The notes under the pieces: model-generated | What the model was told of the DNA's origin: nothing | The model's database searches: none | What the model saw: only the letters and a program-made list of their open reading frames with translations | Source: JAAXKN01 sp050258815 | Lineage (GTDB): Bacteria > Bacteroidota > Ignavibacteria > Ignavibacteriales > SURF-24 | Direction of reading: 5' to 3' | Assembly (NCBI GenBank): GCA_050258815.1 | Contig: JBLMZM010000115.1 | Location: 9,207-73,206 of the forward strand | DNA length: 64,000 bases | Program-made: the position numbers and the translations under genes | Part shown: positions 25,777-34,726 of the stretch, in pieces | Position numbering within the stretch: the first letter of the stretch is position 1 | How the letters are laid out: the number at the start of each line of letters is the position of its first letter

Positions 25777-26754
25777 ATGTGGATTTTAATAGGCATTCTG
25801 GCAATTATAATAGTGATAGTACTTGCTTACGAATACAGACTGAGAAAACCTGATCAGCTGATCCTTTTCGAGTCAAATGGTAAAATGCTTGAACGGAAAA
25901 CCCGTTTTTATCCAAGGCATTTCAGCCTTGCGTTACCCAATACAACCCATTCAGCACAACTTTTAATTGAAACAGCTGCAAAGGGTAACCTGGACATAAA
26001 GATCAGGCTTTCTACAACCGTGGCTGCTTCTCATAAAAATATACCGGCTTTAATACGTGTCGGGGGATGGAATAGCAATGCCGTGGTAAAAGCATCCAAG
26101 GAACTGGAAGTTATTATTCAGAGCCTCATAAAAAAATACGTTGAAAAATATGAGATCGAAGAGTTGTCATCTGAAAAGATATATAATTACCTGATTGAGA
26201 ATGCAAGCCTTAGCAGCGAAAAACTGGGACTGGAGATTATTGCCCTCACGGTACAGTCATTCGACGCACTCGATCCCAAAATATCCGAAGCAATGAAGCA
26301 GCAGGAATCGGCCAGGATCTTTGAGCAGACTGAACTTCTTAATCAGAAAGCAAGAACCGCAGCAGCAAGGGTAAAACTGAAAGCTGACGAAGAAATTGCA
26401 GCCATGGAAAATGAGCTGGAACTCAAAAGATATGACCTGAAGAAAGTTGAGCTTGAGAAAGAATCAGCTATCGCACATGCACGCATTGAGGAAGAACTTA
26501 AAAGAAAAAAGATGCAGCTTGAATTTGACACCAGGGAACTGGAACTGCTGAAGAACAGTCCGGAATTACTGATGCTTACACCACAGGCTGTCAGACTGGC
26601 AGAAGCCAGCCAGGCGCTGAAAAATGCAAGAACAGTAGTCTCCCTCTCACCGGGTGATATCGCCCAGGGATCGGATTTTATCGGAATGTTTCGCAAATAC
26701 CTGGAAAGCGCCCTTAATAACGGCACTTCCAGAGACAATGGGAATGGTAAATAG
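25777..26754 (+). CDS. Membrane-anchored SPFH/band-7-like protein with coiled coil
   Basis: A 325-residue protein with one N-terminal transmembrane helix (MWILIGILAIIIVIVLAYEYRLR). The next part is SPFH-like (KPDQLILFESNGKMLERKTRFYPRHFSLALPNTTHSAQLLIETAAKGNLDIKIRLSTTVAAS through the helix LEVIIQSLIKKYVEKYEIEELSSEKIYNYLIENAS, about 25-190). A long charged coiled coil follows (about 190-265, repeated KA/EE pattern), then a C-terminal segment NSPELLMLTPQAVRLAEASQALKNA, a motif typical of flotillin-like proteins. I chose the ATG because GGAG lies 9 bases before it; a TTG five codons upstream is an alternative. Such proteins oligomerise into membrane scaffolds. The giant fusion enzyme gene follows after 98 bases on the same strand. 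Confidence 0.78.
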   Translation: MWILIGILAIIIVIVLAYEYRLRKPDQLILFESNGKMLERKTRFYPRHFSLALPNTTHSAQLLIETAAKGNLDIKIRLSTTVAASHKNIPALIRVGGWNSNAVVKASKELEVIIQSLIKKYVEKYEIEELSSEKIYNYLIENASLSSEKLGLEIIALTVQSFDALDPKISEAMKQQESARIFEQTELLNQKARTAAARVKLKADEEIAAMENELELKRYDLKKVELEKESAIAHARIEEELKRKKMQLEFDTRELELLKNSPELLMLTPQAVRLAEASQALKNARTVVSLSPGDIAQGSDFIGMFRKYLESALNNGTSRDNGNGK

Positions 26755-26852
26755 CCAGACCAATTAGGGCGCTCCTTCAGGAATTGAGTACTGAAAGGAG
26801 CCAAATTTCCGGTAAAATGAATGTTGTGTTTAAGAAATCTTAAAGTTAGTAA

Positions 26853-29800
26853 ATGATTAGACAAACCGATCCATTGGAATATTTCCGCCTCAAACCCAGC
26901 AAAGCTGCTACAGTTTCCGAGGTAAGCGAAGCTACTGCTTCTTCAGACGTACCGCCTGAGGAACGGGTGAACTTTCATATAGGCAACCCTGTACAGGATA
27001 AGAAGCTGTCCTCGGCTTACCTGCGCACAATACTAGGCCTTCCGATAAGCAGTGAAGAGATCACCGAGGATAATCTTAAGATTATAATTGATGAGCTGGG
27101 ATTATCCGGAGACGACACCCTGAAGCTGGAGTTTTTCCGCGATTTAATTAAAAACAGCGCCCCCTATATGCCGCGCGGCGGATTTAACAGAAAGAGCCCT
27201 AATTTCCTCGTGGAATACTTTAACGAGTGGCTTACAAGAAAACAACCTGAATCACTGAGCTATGACCTGGGTGAGACCTCTGGTAAACGCGAGATCATTC
27301 TGGCCTCAGGAGGCATTAATGAAGCATTCAGGCTGCTGTTCCATTCATTATCAAATTTTTTGATTATCCGCCCTGCTGGCATTCTGTACTGGGAGGTTGA
27401 TCTGCCGGAACACCTGATTTCCTATGCGGGACTTAATTTTAAAAAGATCCCCGCAGAGGAAGAAGCACTCCTGGGAAATGTACGCACTCTGCTTAAAAAT
27501 TCCCCGCAGGAACCTGCCTTTTTGATACTGGGCAGGATACCGGGCGAAAATACGCGCCGGGAGCTGCGTAAACTTAGCCTGGAATTCCCTTTATTTTTCA
27601 TTGAGGTAAACAATGCCCCCAATCATACGTCTCTTGCACGTGAAGCCAAGATGATGAACAGGGTATTGCGCATCTTTACTCCCGGAATTTTCTCCGGGAA
27701 ACTAAATAATTTCTCTGTTGTCTTTATTGCCGGTAATTCGGAATATATACGGGTTATAGAAACCATCCACTTCCAGCTGAAAGGAACTCCCTCAGCTTCC
27801 GAAGTGGAGCTGCTGACATATATACTCAAAAATGATTTGGTCCCTCAGAAGAATTCGGCGGGAGAGAGGTCCATTGTAGTCAAACCTGCGCGTGAGAAAT
27901 CCTTAAATCCCATAGCGGGGGAAAATACTGCCGACTTATATGCCGAACAGTTTGGGAACAGGCTCAATGAACTGATCCAAAATCAGGCGGATATTGCCGA
28001 AAGAATTACAACCAGGATTACTGAGAAGGAACAAACACTAGTTAATAGAAGCGGAAGGCTCTCTTCATTCCTCACCCTGGATAAGTTCTCCGGCACAGGT
28101 GCGCCCATGCTTCTGGATCAGTTCATTGAGAATATAGATTCATCTGAATGGTCCGATGGACTGATAAACAGCTTCCTGTTTTCATTCTTAAAGCATCATC
28201 CGGAATACAATCTGCGCAGCAGCCTGCTCGTAAGCGGTTCTTCAAGAACTGGACTGGGACTGCTGGGATTTTACTGCGGAATCAGGGAAGTAATTATTCC
28301 GGACTTAAGCTGGACGTACGAGCACTGCTTTCCATCGGTTTGTGTGGTACCCCTGACAGACAGGTTTGAAATTGACGTCGATGCAATCATTGATGCTGTC
28401 AATAACAAAATATCCTCCGATCCTCACTGGAGGGAGTACGGCGCTGTAGCACTTAATAATCCGCACAATGCAACTGGACAGGAGTTCAATCCCGATGAGG
28501 TAAAACGGCTCATTAAGTGGCTTCTGGAAAAGAAAATCTTTATCATTGATGATCTGTCTTATCAGAACGTAGCTCCATTAATGGAATTACGCGAAATCAA
28601 AACTGCACGCCAGCTGGCTAACGAACTCCATACAAACGGCTACATAGATGATGAACAATCAAATTATCTGATCACCATCCATTCAATGTCAAAGACGGAT
28701 TCACTCGCAGGAGCACGCCTTTCGGTAATCGAGGTCCGTCATCCGGAAATTTATGACAGGTACAGGAAAATTAACTCCACGATCAGACCCAACCTGGCTG
28801 CTGTATTTCTGACATACCTGTTTTACCGCAATTCGGCTGAAACTGTTGATGCATACTGGAGGCTCCGTAACCGGATATTCTTCGAAAGAATGAGCTCGAT
28901 AAGTGAAGCAGTCGCTACTCTGCCCAGGGAAAGAAACAAGTTTGATATCATTATCAGGCCGCCCAGGGCAAGCATGTATCCGCAGATGATAATTGATAAA
29001 CTGCCCGCGGGTTTATCTCTCGACTGGCTCGCCTCGGGCCTCGCAAGACAGGGCATCGGTATGATCCCCCTTTCAACTTTTGCCAGGACAGAAAAAGGGT
29101 TTGAAGCCGGGCGCAAAACCTTCAGGCTGACCCTGGGCGGTACTGACGGAGCATCTGTGCTGATGATTAAAACCAGACGCATGCTGATACACCTGAACAG
29201 GATGATCAGCGAGGAAGCAAACCTCTATGCACGCAAGGAATTCCCCGTTAAAGCAGAAATTTCCGGCAGATATCTGCGTGAAAACCGCGTTATTGATATC
29301 TGGCAGAAGGCTGAAAAAAAGATAAAGGCTGCCTGCAGCAGTGAGTCCCTTAAATACTTCAGTCAGTTCAATGAGAGTTTCAGGGACCCGTCCTACAAAA
29401 AAAGTTTTGAAAATGAATATCTGCCCGGGAGGCTCTCTGCCTTTGAGCAGCGCTTTACAGACAGGATCGGAATTATAAACCGCCTTAAGGAGGCGGCCTT
29501 AGAGGACAAGGGTAAAAGCCTGATCGCACTGCTCGAAAAGGAATTCTTCAAGGACAGTCTGGAGATGCGGGAAAAGGCATTCAAAGAACGCCTGTACGAT
29601 AGAACCGTGCACCCGACCCAGATGTATTCTATTAAGGTTGAGACCCTCTTCGATAAACTGATAGACCAGGTAATAAAGAAGAAAACTGTCTCACAGGACC
29701 TGCTTGATAAAATAGCCGGGGAATTAATTAAGGAATTCCTGGGTCTGAACGTCGCAATTGTCTCCAACCAGGAATCCTCTGAGCTGCTGCTCGACCTGAA

Positions 29801-32471
29801 TTCAATAATAACGGCAGAAATGTACACGGAACTCCATTCAGGAAGACCCTTCCGGTCATTTCTCTCGTTCTGGGGGGATTGGGATGGCAGTAACCGCCCT
29901 TCCGGACAGGGGCATAGCCTCGTAGCATCCGTCCTGATCGAGAATGTAGTCAGGCAGGCAGGTCTGCTGAGGGCCCTGCTTGAAGCTGACAGGTCCGTGA
30001 AAATTGACCCCCTGCTCCTAAACGAGATTGAGAAACTTTCTGTAAAGAATGTACAGTTCTCTAAGCTCCTTAGTCAGATTACTCAGCTTACACATCAGCT
30101 GGAGAAAAGATACAGGGGAATTCTTCCCTTCAACCTTAAACCCGGCAAGCTCAGACGTGTTGGAATGAAACTGCACATTGCAAGCGATCCTTTGACATCT
30201 TTATGGCACCATAACGACCGGCTTGAACGCAAGATGCTTGAACTGCGCCTGCAACGCAGGAAAACACTGGAATATTATTTCTCAATAAATAAGCAGCTAA
30301 GGAAAGCACTAAACTCGCTCCTTCCTGCTATTCAGAAGAACCTCGGTAACGATAAGCTGCTTACTGAGGCCTGTTCATACAGGGACCTGATGAAACGTTT
30401 TATCATTACTCCCCGTATACATCAGAAAATGATTACAGCCCAGGATCAGTTCGCAATCGATACGACAGTACACAATATAAATGAGATTAACGAAATTGCC
30501 GGAAAATATGGTAACCCTGGCATGGTGATGGTCTTACAGGTGAGTATGTCCACCAGGCCTGAGGCCCTGATTTTTCTGGACAGAAAGATGCGCTCCAGAC
30601 GCGAGCAGAACCTGCGTGTTAACCAGGACTCTGAAATCCCTTCCATATGGCTGGTTCCTTTGTTCGAGGACCTGGATGCGGTTAAAAACCTGAAGAATTA
30701 TTTAAATAAAATCTGGGAATATGGCCTTCAGAGCAGACGGTTGAACCAGGAAAAGAATGAAAGATTTTCAGAGATCATCAGTGAAATTTTTGTCGCCGGC
30801 TCCGATCTTAGCCAGCAGGTCGGGCAGGCAGCAGGCATGAGCCTCTATAAAGAGGCTAAATTCGACCTGGCTTCCTGGCTGGCTGAAAAAGGACTGATAG
30901 GGAAAGTCAGAATGAAAATGGGTAGCGGTGAACCAATGCAGCGCCAGGGCGCCTATTATTCCCCGGTTGCTGGTAAACCTGCTTTTATTCACTCTGCAGA
31001 TTCCATCAGGAGGTTTTCAACATACCTCAAGGAATCAACCAGGAAGAGTACACAGTATGCCACTACTCCCCTCATCGGAGTATTTGCCGGAGGCGATCTC
31101 AGAACCCTGCAGAGCAACGTCTCTGAAAGGCTCAGATATCTTTCAGCCCGGGAGTTCTCACAACTCCTCTTTCATATCGAGGAATCGCAGCGGCATTATG
31201 AGGCCGAAATCACCGGTGCCGGTGAACCGCTCGTTGAAACACGCCTCCAGTTTAAGACCCGGGGCTTCAAAGAGCTGGAAAGACTTACAATTGGAAGAAA
31301 GGATAATTTGTATAATGAATTTCTGTCAATATTTACAAGTAACTTCCGTCAGATTTTATACGGACGCGAGGAGGACGTCGTGGGAATCCACGTCGTCTCT
31401 TACTTCATCGCCAGAACTACACCCCCGTTAAGAGATAGACCAACTATACGCCCGGGACACGAGGTCTCAGGCAGCGCGGGACAGAAAATCCTGGAAAAAA
31501 TTGCAAAGACTATTCCTTTGTCAAAATATGGAAGCCTCTTAAGAGCTATTGCCCATAACCAGGCACAGACTGCAGTTCTTGGAATTAACCAGCTTACTAC
31601 CGGATTATTCCGTGCTTTAGACAGCTTCTCCCAAAAACAGTTCATTGAGGGAGAGCCATTGACAATTATTCAGGACAGGATTCTGCCCAAACTCCCGGTA
31701 CACGAAATACTGCACACACTGAGAATTTATCAGGATATCGATCTTCGGTACCTCTCCAGAATTGAAAACGCACTGCCTGCGGGTAACTCTGCCTTTCTGG
31801 CTCTGAGCGAGGATATGGATGCCATGAAAAAATACCTTATCCTTTTTCAGAGAGAATTGCTGAGAAGACATGGATTAAATGTGGAGGACTTCTTTGAGGC
31901 CGATAAATTTATTTCCGACCTGCTGCCAACACTGCGGCCGGATCTGGCTGTGCTGATGCAGAATGACCTCTTTAATACGAATCCCGGCGTGCTGCTTTCT
32001 TCTATTAACGGTAAAGTCGATGATAAATGGATCCTGGAGGTAAAGAAACTGCTTGCAATTCCTGAAGCCATCAGGTTCTGGCAGGCAAGAATATGGGACC
32101 TGCTCGAAAAACCGGTGTTCCAGCAGGTGGAAAGCTTCGTTGAACTTGCAGGCGCACTGCATTCACTTTCTTCAAACGGACAGACCAGCGAGTTACCATT
32201 TTCACAACAAAGGATAAAATTGCCTTCAGACGTGACTAACCTCTTTAAGGCTTCATCTGATGACAGAATGCATCAGTTCCTCGCTGCTGCGTTTGAATAC
32301 CTCTCAATTATCTCTGAGGGAATGATTGAAGTGCCGATTAATATTATCCGGGCAATTAAGGAAGTCGAAAGAATCATCAGGATCGAAGAACAGGCCCTGT
32401 CACCCAAACAGCAGGACATCCTGAGATTCTATCTCCTGCAGATAGCACACCTGACAGGAGAAAACGGATAA
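26853..32471 (+). CDS. Giant fusion: degenerate aminotransferase-like + aminotransferase + PEP-carboxylase-like
   Basis: This 1872-residue protein has three parts. (1) Residues about 35-340 look like a fold-type I aminotransferase (VNFHIGNPVQD, IILASGGINEAFRLLF) but lack the NPxNPTG and SxSK signatures. (2) Residues about 400-800 form a second aminotransferase with its active site present: N539 in NNPHNATG, D567 and Y570 in IDDLSYQ, the PLP lysine K614 in HSMSKTDSLAGAR, and the carboxylate-binding R758 in FRLTLGG. (3) Residues about 830-1872 resemble PEP carboxylase: HPTQ with H920, WGDWDGS (1007-1013) for GGDRDGN, PLFED with E1272 for PLFET, and GSD with D1318. Several PEPC residues differ: Q1321 for the YSDSxKD lysine, A1110 for the LDIRQES arginine and GSGEPMQRQG for the HGRGG loop. 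If active, it could turn PEP into oxaloacetate and then aspartate; this is inference. No strong Shine-Dalgarno is visible. Confidence 0.8.
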   Translation: MIRQTDPLEYFRLKPSKAATVSEVSEATASSDVPPEERVNFHIGNPVQDKKLSSAYLRTILGLPISSEEITEDNLKIIIDELGLSGDDTLKLEFFRDLIKNSAPYMPRGGFNRKSPNFLVEYFNEWLTRKQPESLSYDLGETSGKREIILASGGINEAFRLLFHSLSNFLIIRPAGILYWEVDLPEHLISYAGLNFKKIPAEEEALLGNVRTLLKNSPQEPAFLILGRIPGENTRRELRKLSLEFPLFFIEVNNAPNHTSLAREAKMMNRVLRIFTPGIFSGKLNNFSVVFIAGNSEYIRVIETIHFQLKGTPSASEVELLTYILKNDLVPQKNSAGERSIVVKPAREKSLNPIAGENTADLYAEQFGNRLNELIQNQADIAERITTRITEKEQTLVNRSGRLSSFLTLDKFSGTGAPMLLDQFIENIDSSEWSDGLINSFLFSFLKHHPEYNLRSSLLVSGSSRTGLGLLGFYCGIREVIIPDLSWTYEHCFPSVCVVPLTDRFEIDVDAIIDAVNNKISSDPHWREYGAVALNNPHNATGQEFNPDEVKRLIKWLLEKKIFIIDDLSYQNVAPLMELREIKTARQLANELHTNGYIDDEQSNYLITIHSMSKTDSLAGARLSVIEVRHPEIYDRYRKINSTIRPNLAAVFLTYLFYRNSAETVDAYWRLRNRIFFERMSSISEAVATLPRERNKFDIIIRPPRASMYPQMIIDKLPAGLSLDWLASGLARQGIGMIPLSTFARTEKGFEAGRKTFRLTLGGTDGASVLMIKTRRMLIHLNRMISEEANLYARKEFPVKAEISGRYLRENRVIDIWQKAEKKIKAACSSESLKYFSQFNESFRDPSYKKSFENEYLPGRLSAFEQRFTDRIGIINRLKEAALEDKGKSLIALLEKEFFKDSLEMREKAFKERLYDRTVHPTQMYSIKVETLFDKLIDQVIKKKTVSQDLLDKIAGELIKEFLGLNVAIVSNQESSELLLDLNSIITAEMYTELHSGRPFRSFLSFWGDWDGSNRPSGQGHSLVASVLIENVVRQAGLLRALLEADRSVKIDPLLLNEIEKLSVKNVQFSKLLSQITQLTHQLEKRYRGILPFNLKPGKLRRVGMKLHIASDPLTSLWHHNDRLERKMLELRLQRRKTLEYYFSINKQLRKALNSLLPAIQKNLGNDKLLTEACSYRDLMKRFIITPRIHQKMITAQDQFAIDTTVHNINEINEIAGKYGNPGMVMVLQVSMSTRPEALIFLDRKMRSRREQNLRVNQDSEIPSIWLVPLFEDLDAVKNLKNYLNKIWEYGLQSRRLNQEKNERFSEIISEIFVAGSDLSQQVGQAAGMSLYKEAKFDLASWLAEKGLIGKVRMKMGSGEPMQRQGAYYSPVAGKPAFIHSADSIRRFSTYLKESTRKSTQYATTPLIGVFAGGDLRTLQSNVSERLRYLSAREFSQLLFHIEESQRHYEAEITGAGEPLVETRLQFKTRGFKELERLTIGRKDNLYNEFLSIFTSNFRQILYGREEDVVGIHVVSYFIARTTPPLRDRPTIRPGHEVSGSAGQKILEKIAKTIPLSKYGSLLRAIAHNQAQTAVLGINQLTTGLFRALDSFSQKQFIEGEPLTIIQDRILPKLPVHEILHTLRIYQDIDLRYLSRIENALPAGNSAFLALSEDMDAMKKYLILFQRELLRRHGLNVEDFFEADKFISDLLPTLRPDLAVLMQNDLFNTNPGVLLSSINGKVDDKWILEVKKLLAIPEAIRFWQARIWDLLEKPVFQQVESFVELAGALHSLSSNGQTSELPFSQQRIKLPSDVTNLFKASSDDRMHQFLAAAFEYLSIISEGMIEVPINIIRAIKEVERIIRIEEQALSPKQQDILRFYLLQIAHLTGENG

Positions 32472-34337
32472 TTATATTTCAATTCTCGTCAAAACTCCGT
32501 GCAGTTTCTGATATGGCAGATTCAGGAACTGCACAAAGTTTGGCGTAATGCGCTTAATGAAAGAGAATAGCTTCAGATAAAGCCTCTTAGCCTGAATGTC
32601 ATCTCCGCCATAAAACATCACTTTGGGATCAATATCTATTTCTTTAAGAGTCTTGGGAATATCCAGCCTCTCCATATAACCCACCTGTATCTCAAGCCCT
32701 GAAAGACCTTCGGTAATTTCCGGTACATACAATTTATGAATACCAAAAGGCTTATCCATGGTTATTACAGAAATCAAGATATTCTGTTCGTAAATTATTC
32801 CTCCCGCAATAGTACTATGCACCATGTACGGGGGCACCATTGAAAGATCCTTGGTAAAGAACAGCGCCCTGCCGGGCAGTACCTTTCCCTTATTATAAAT
32901 CTGGTTGAAACTTTCAATGTATACATCAATGGGAAGCGACCTGAAAGACCTGTAAACCGCCTTGTTGCCAATGGACCAGATATAAATTGTAAAAAATGGA
33001 ATGGCTGCAATTACAATCGACCAGTAACCGCCATGGGGAATTTTTGTAAAGACAGACACCAGGAACGTTATATTGACGACAAAAACACAATATGCCACAA
33101 TCAGCTTCAGTCTATCCTTTCTCATGTAAAATATCCAGATCATGAAAAATGTACTGGCCGTCATGGTTGCCGTTACAGCAAAACCGTAGGCTGCTGCCAG
33201 ATGCTCTGAGCCCTTAAACATAAGTATCATTAGAATAACTGCGATCATCAGCCCCCAGTTGACAGCACTGATGTAAATCTGCGACTTTAAGTGGCTAGAG
33301 GTATATTTTACCTTCATTAATGGGAATATGTGAGTTCTGATACCCTGATATACCAGGGAAAAAACGGCACTGATCATAGCCTGGGAAGCTATTGTTGTTG
33401 CCAGCAGTGTAAGTATCAGAAATGGAATGTAAAGGAAGCTCGCCTGGCTTTTAACCATCGCAAATAAAATGTTTACGTGTTCATTAAATCCATCTCCCTG
33501 CTTCATGATGAAAGCACCCTGCCCCAGGTAATTTATTATTAATGCCACAAATACAAAGTTCCACGCCTTCTTAATGGGATCTCTGCCCAGATGCCCCATA
33601 TCAGCATACAATGCCTCGCCACCTGTTGCGCATAGTATGACTTCAGAAAGCACTATAAAACCCCTGAAACCGTTATGAATCAGAAAATTAAACGCATAAT
33701 AAGGGTTGGCAGCGTAAATAACGTTTGGACTGTGAAGCAATGAAGTGAATCCTGTGATAAAAAGGGATAGGAACCAGATCAGCATTATGGGGCCAAAGGA
33801 GGTAGCAATTTTATCTGTTCCCCGTGATTGAACCAGAAACAGCACTATCGTAATGCCTATGGTAATTATAACTATCGTATCCTGAGAGATCTTTCCGATA
33901 CCCGGAATCAGCTCAAGGCCTTCCACAGCAGAAAGGATACTGATTGCAGGCGTTATCACACCATCACCCATCAGCAGCGATACTCCCACATAGCCCAGGA
34001 ATGTCACAAATACAATTGAGCGGGATGACTTTAGGGAACTGCGAAGTATCTCCTTTAGGACTATTATTCCCCCTTCCCCTTTTGAACTCAGACTCATACC
34101 GAGGAATGTATATTCAAGGGTCACGAGAATGATGAGGGTCCAGAAAATAAGCGATAAGATGCCGATAATATTCTGTGGCGTCGGGGCAGTTAAAAGAAAT
34201 ATCACCGACAGTGTATAAATAGGACTCGTGCCAATATCACCAAATACGAGTCCCATCGCCTTAATTATTTCACTCGAGGAAGTCTTCAAGGATTCTTTAG
34301 AACTCTTGCTAAATATTTTATGCAAAGGGGAAATCAT
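32472..34337 (-). CDS. kup: Kup/Trk-D type potassium uptake transporter
   Basis: A 621-residue KUP-family K+/H+ symporter. The N-terminal family motif GLVFGDIGTSPIYTL is at residues about 28-43. There are about twelve transmembrane helices, including GEGGIIVLKEI and SLLMGDGVITPAISILSAVEGLELI, both highly conserved in KUP proteins, and GGEALYADMGHLG. The hydrophilic C-terminal domain (about 460-621) is present. CGGAGAATA precedes the ATG. It is convergent with the giant fusion gene with no intergenic base: the two stop codons abut, so the transcripts must overlap. Confidence 0.96.
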   Translation of the reverse strand: MISPLHKIFSKSSKESLKTSSSEIIKAMGLVFGDIGTSPIYTLSVIFLLTAPTPQNIIGILSLIFWTLIILVTLEYTFLGMSLSSKGEGGIIVLKEILRSSLKSSRSIVFVTFLGYVGVSLLMGDGVITPAISILSAVEGLELIPGIGKISQDTIVIITIGITIVLFLVQSRGTDKIATSFGPIMLIWFLSLFITGFTSLLHSPNVIYAANPYYAFNFLIHNGFRGFIVLSEVILCATGGEALYADMGHLGRDPIKKAWNFVFVALIINYLGQGAFIMKQGDGFNEHVNILFAMVKSQASFLYIPFLILTLLATTIASQAMISAVFSLVYQGIRTHIFPLMKVKYTSSHLKSQIYISAVNWGLMIAVILMILMFKGSEHLAAAYGFAVTATMTASTFFMIWIFYMRKDRLKLIVAYCVFVVNITFLVSVFTKIPHGGYWSIVIAAIPFFTIYIWSIGNKAVYRSFRSLPIDVYIESFNQIYNKGKVLPGRALFFTKDLSMVPPYMVHSTIAGGIIYEQNILISVITMDKPFGIHKLYVPEITEGLSGLEIQVGYMERLDIPKTLKEIDIDPKVMFYGGDDIQAKRLYLKLFSFIKRITPNFVQFLNLPYQKLHGVLTRIEI

Positions 34338-34675
34338 TATTCTCCGAATTTTTAGTAAAGAGCCATCTTACCGCAAACGTACAGGTATCTTTTAACAATA
34401 AAAGAACAAGACAATATGGCCTCTGGATATAATTGCTGCAGTCAGGACTGATATTGTCTTTTCAGACAATACCGTGTTGTTATTTTTTGCAGACAAAAAA
34501 TTACTTATTATTTTGATCTCATGCAAACATGATATTTCAGTTTTCCCCCTGACCATTGGTATAATAAATATACCTTTATAAATTATTTCTTCCAACCAGC
34601 CAATTATTTGATTGTGTAAGTAACAAATTCTTTTTACCTTAAAATATCTAACCTCTATTTATTCGATTCCTTTCA
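34338..34675. other. Intergenic region between divergent genes with a small stem-loop
   Basis: About 340 AT-rich bases upstream of kup (minus) and of the acyltransferase-like gene (plus). The only structure noticed is ATTGTCT/AGACAAT at 34453-34470 with a TTTC loop, plus another AGACAATA near 34408. No convincing open frame or riboswitch is seen. Confidence 0.4.
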
Positions 34676-34704
34676 ATGTCAGTGCTATGATCGTGACATA
34701 TAAT
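34676..34704 (+). promoter_or_regulatory. Predicted sigma70-type promoter of the acyltransferase-like gene
   Basis: ATGTCA, 17 bases, then a perfect TATAAT. Transcription would begin near 34711, just before AAGGAG and 16 bases before the ATG. Confidence 0.45.
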
Positions 34705-34726
34705 AATTACAAGGAGTTGATCAGAC

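Noticed and set aside
34392..34595. Minus-strand open frame upstream of kup
   Set aside because: No ribosome site, AT-rich chance composition, and it occupies the kup promoter region.
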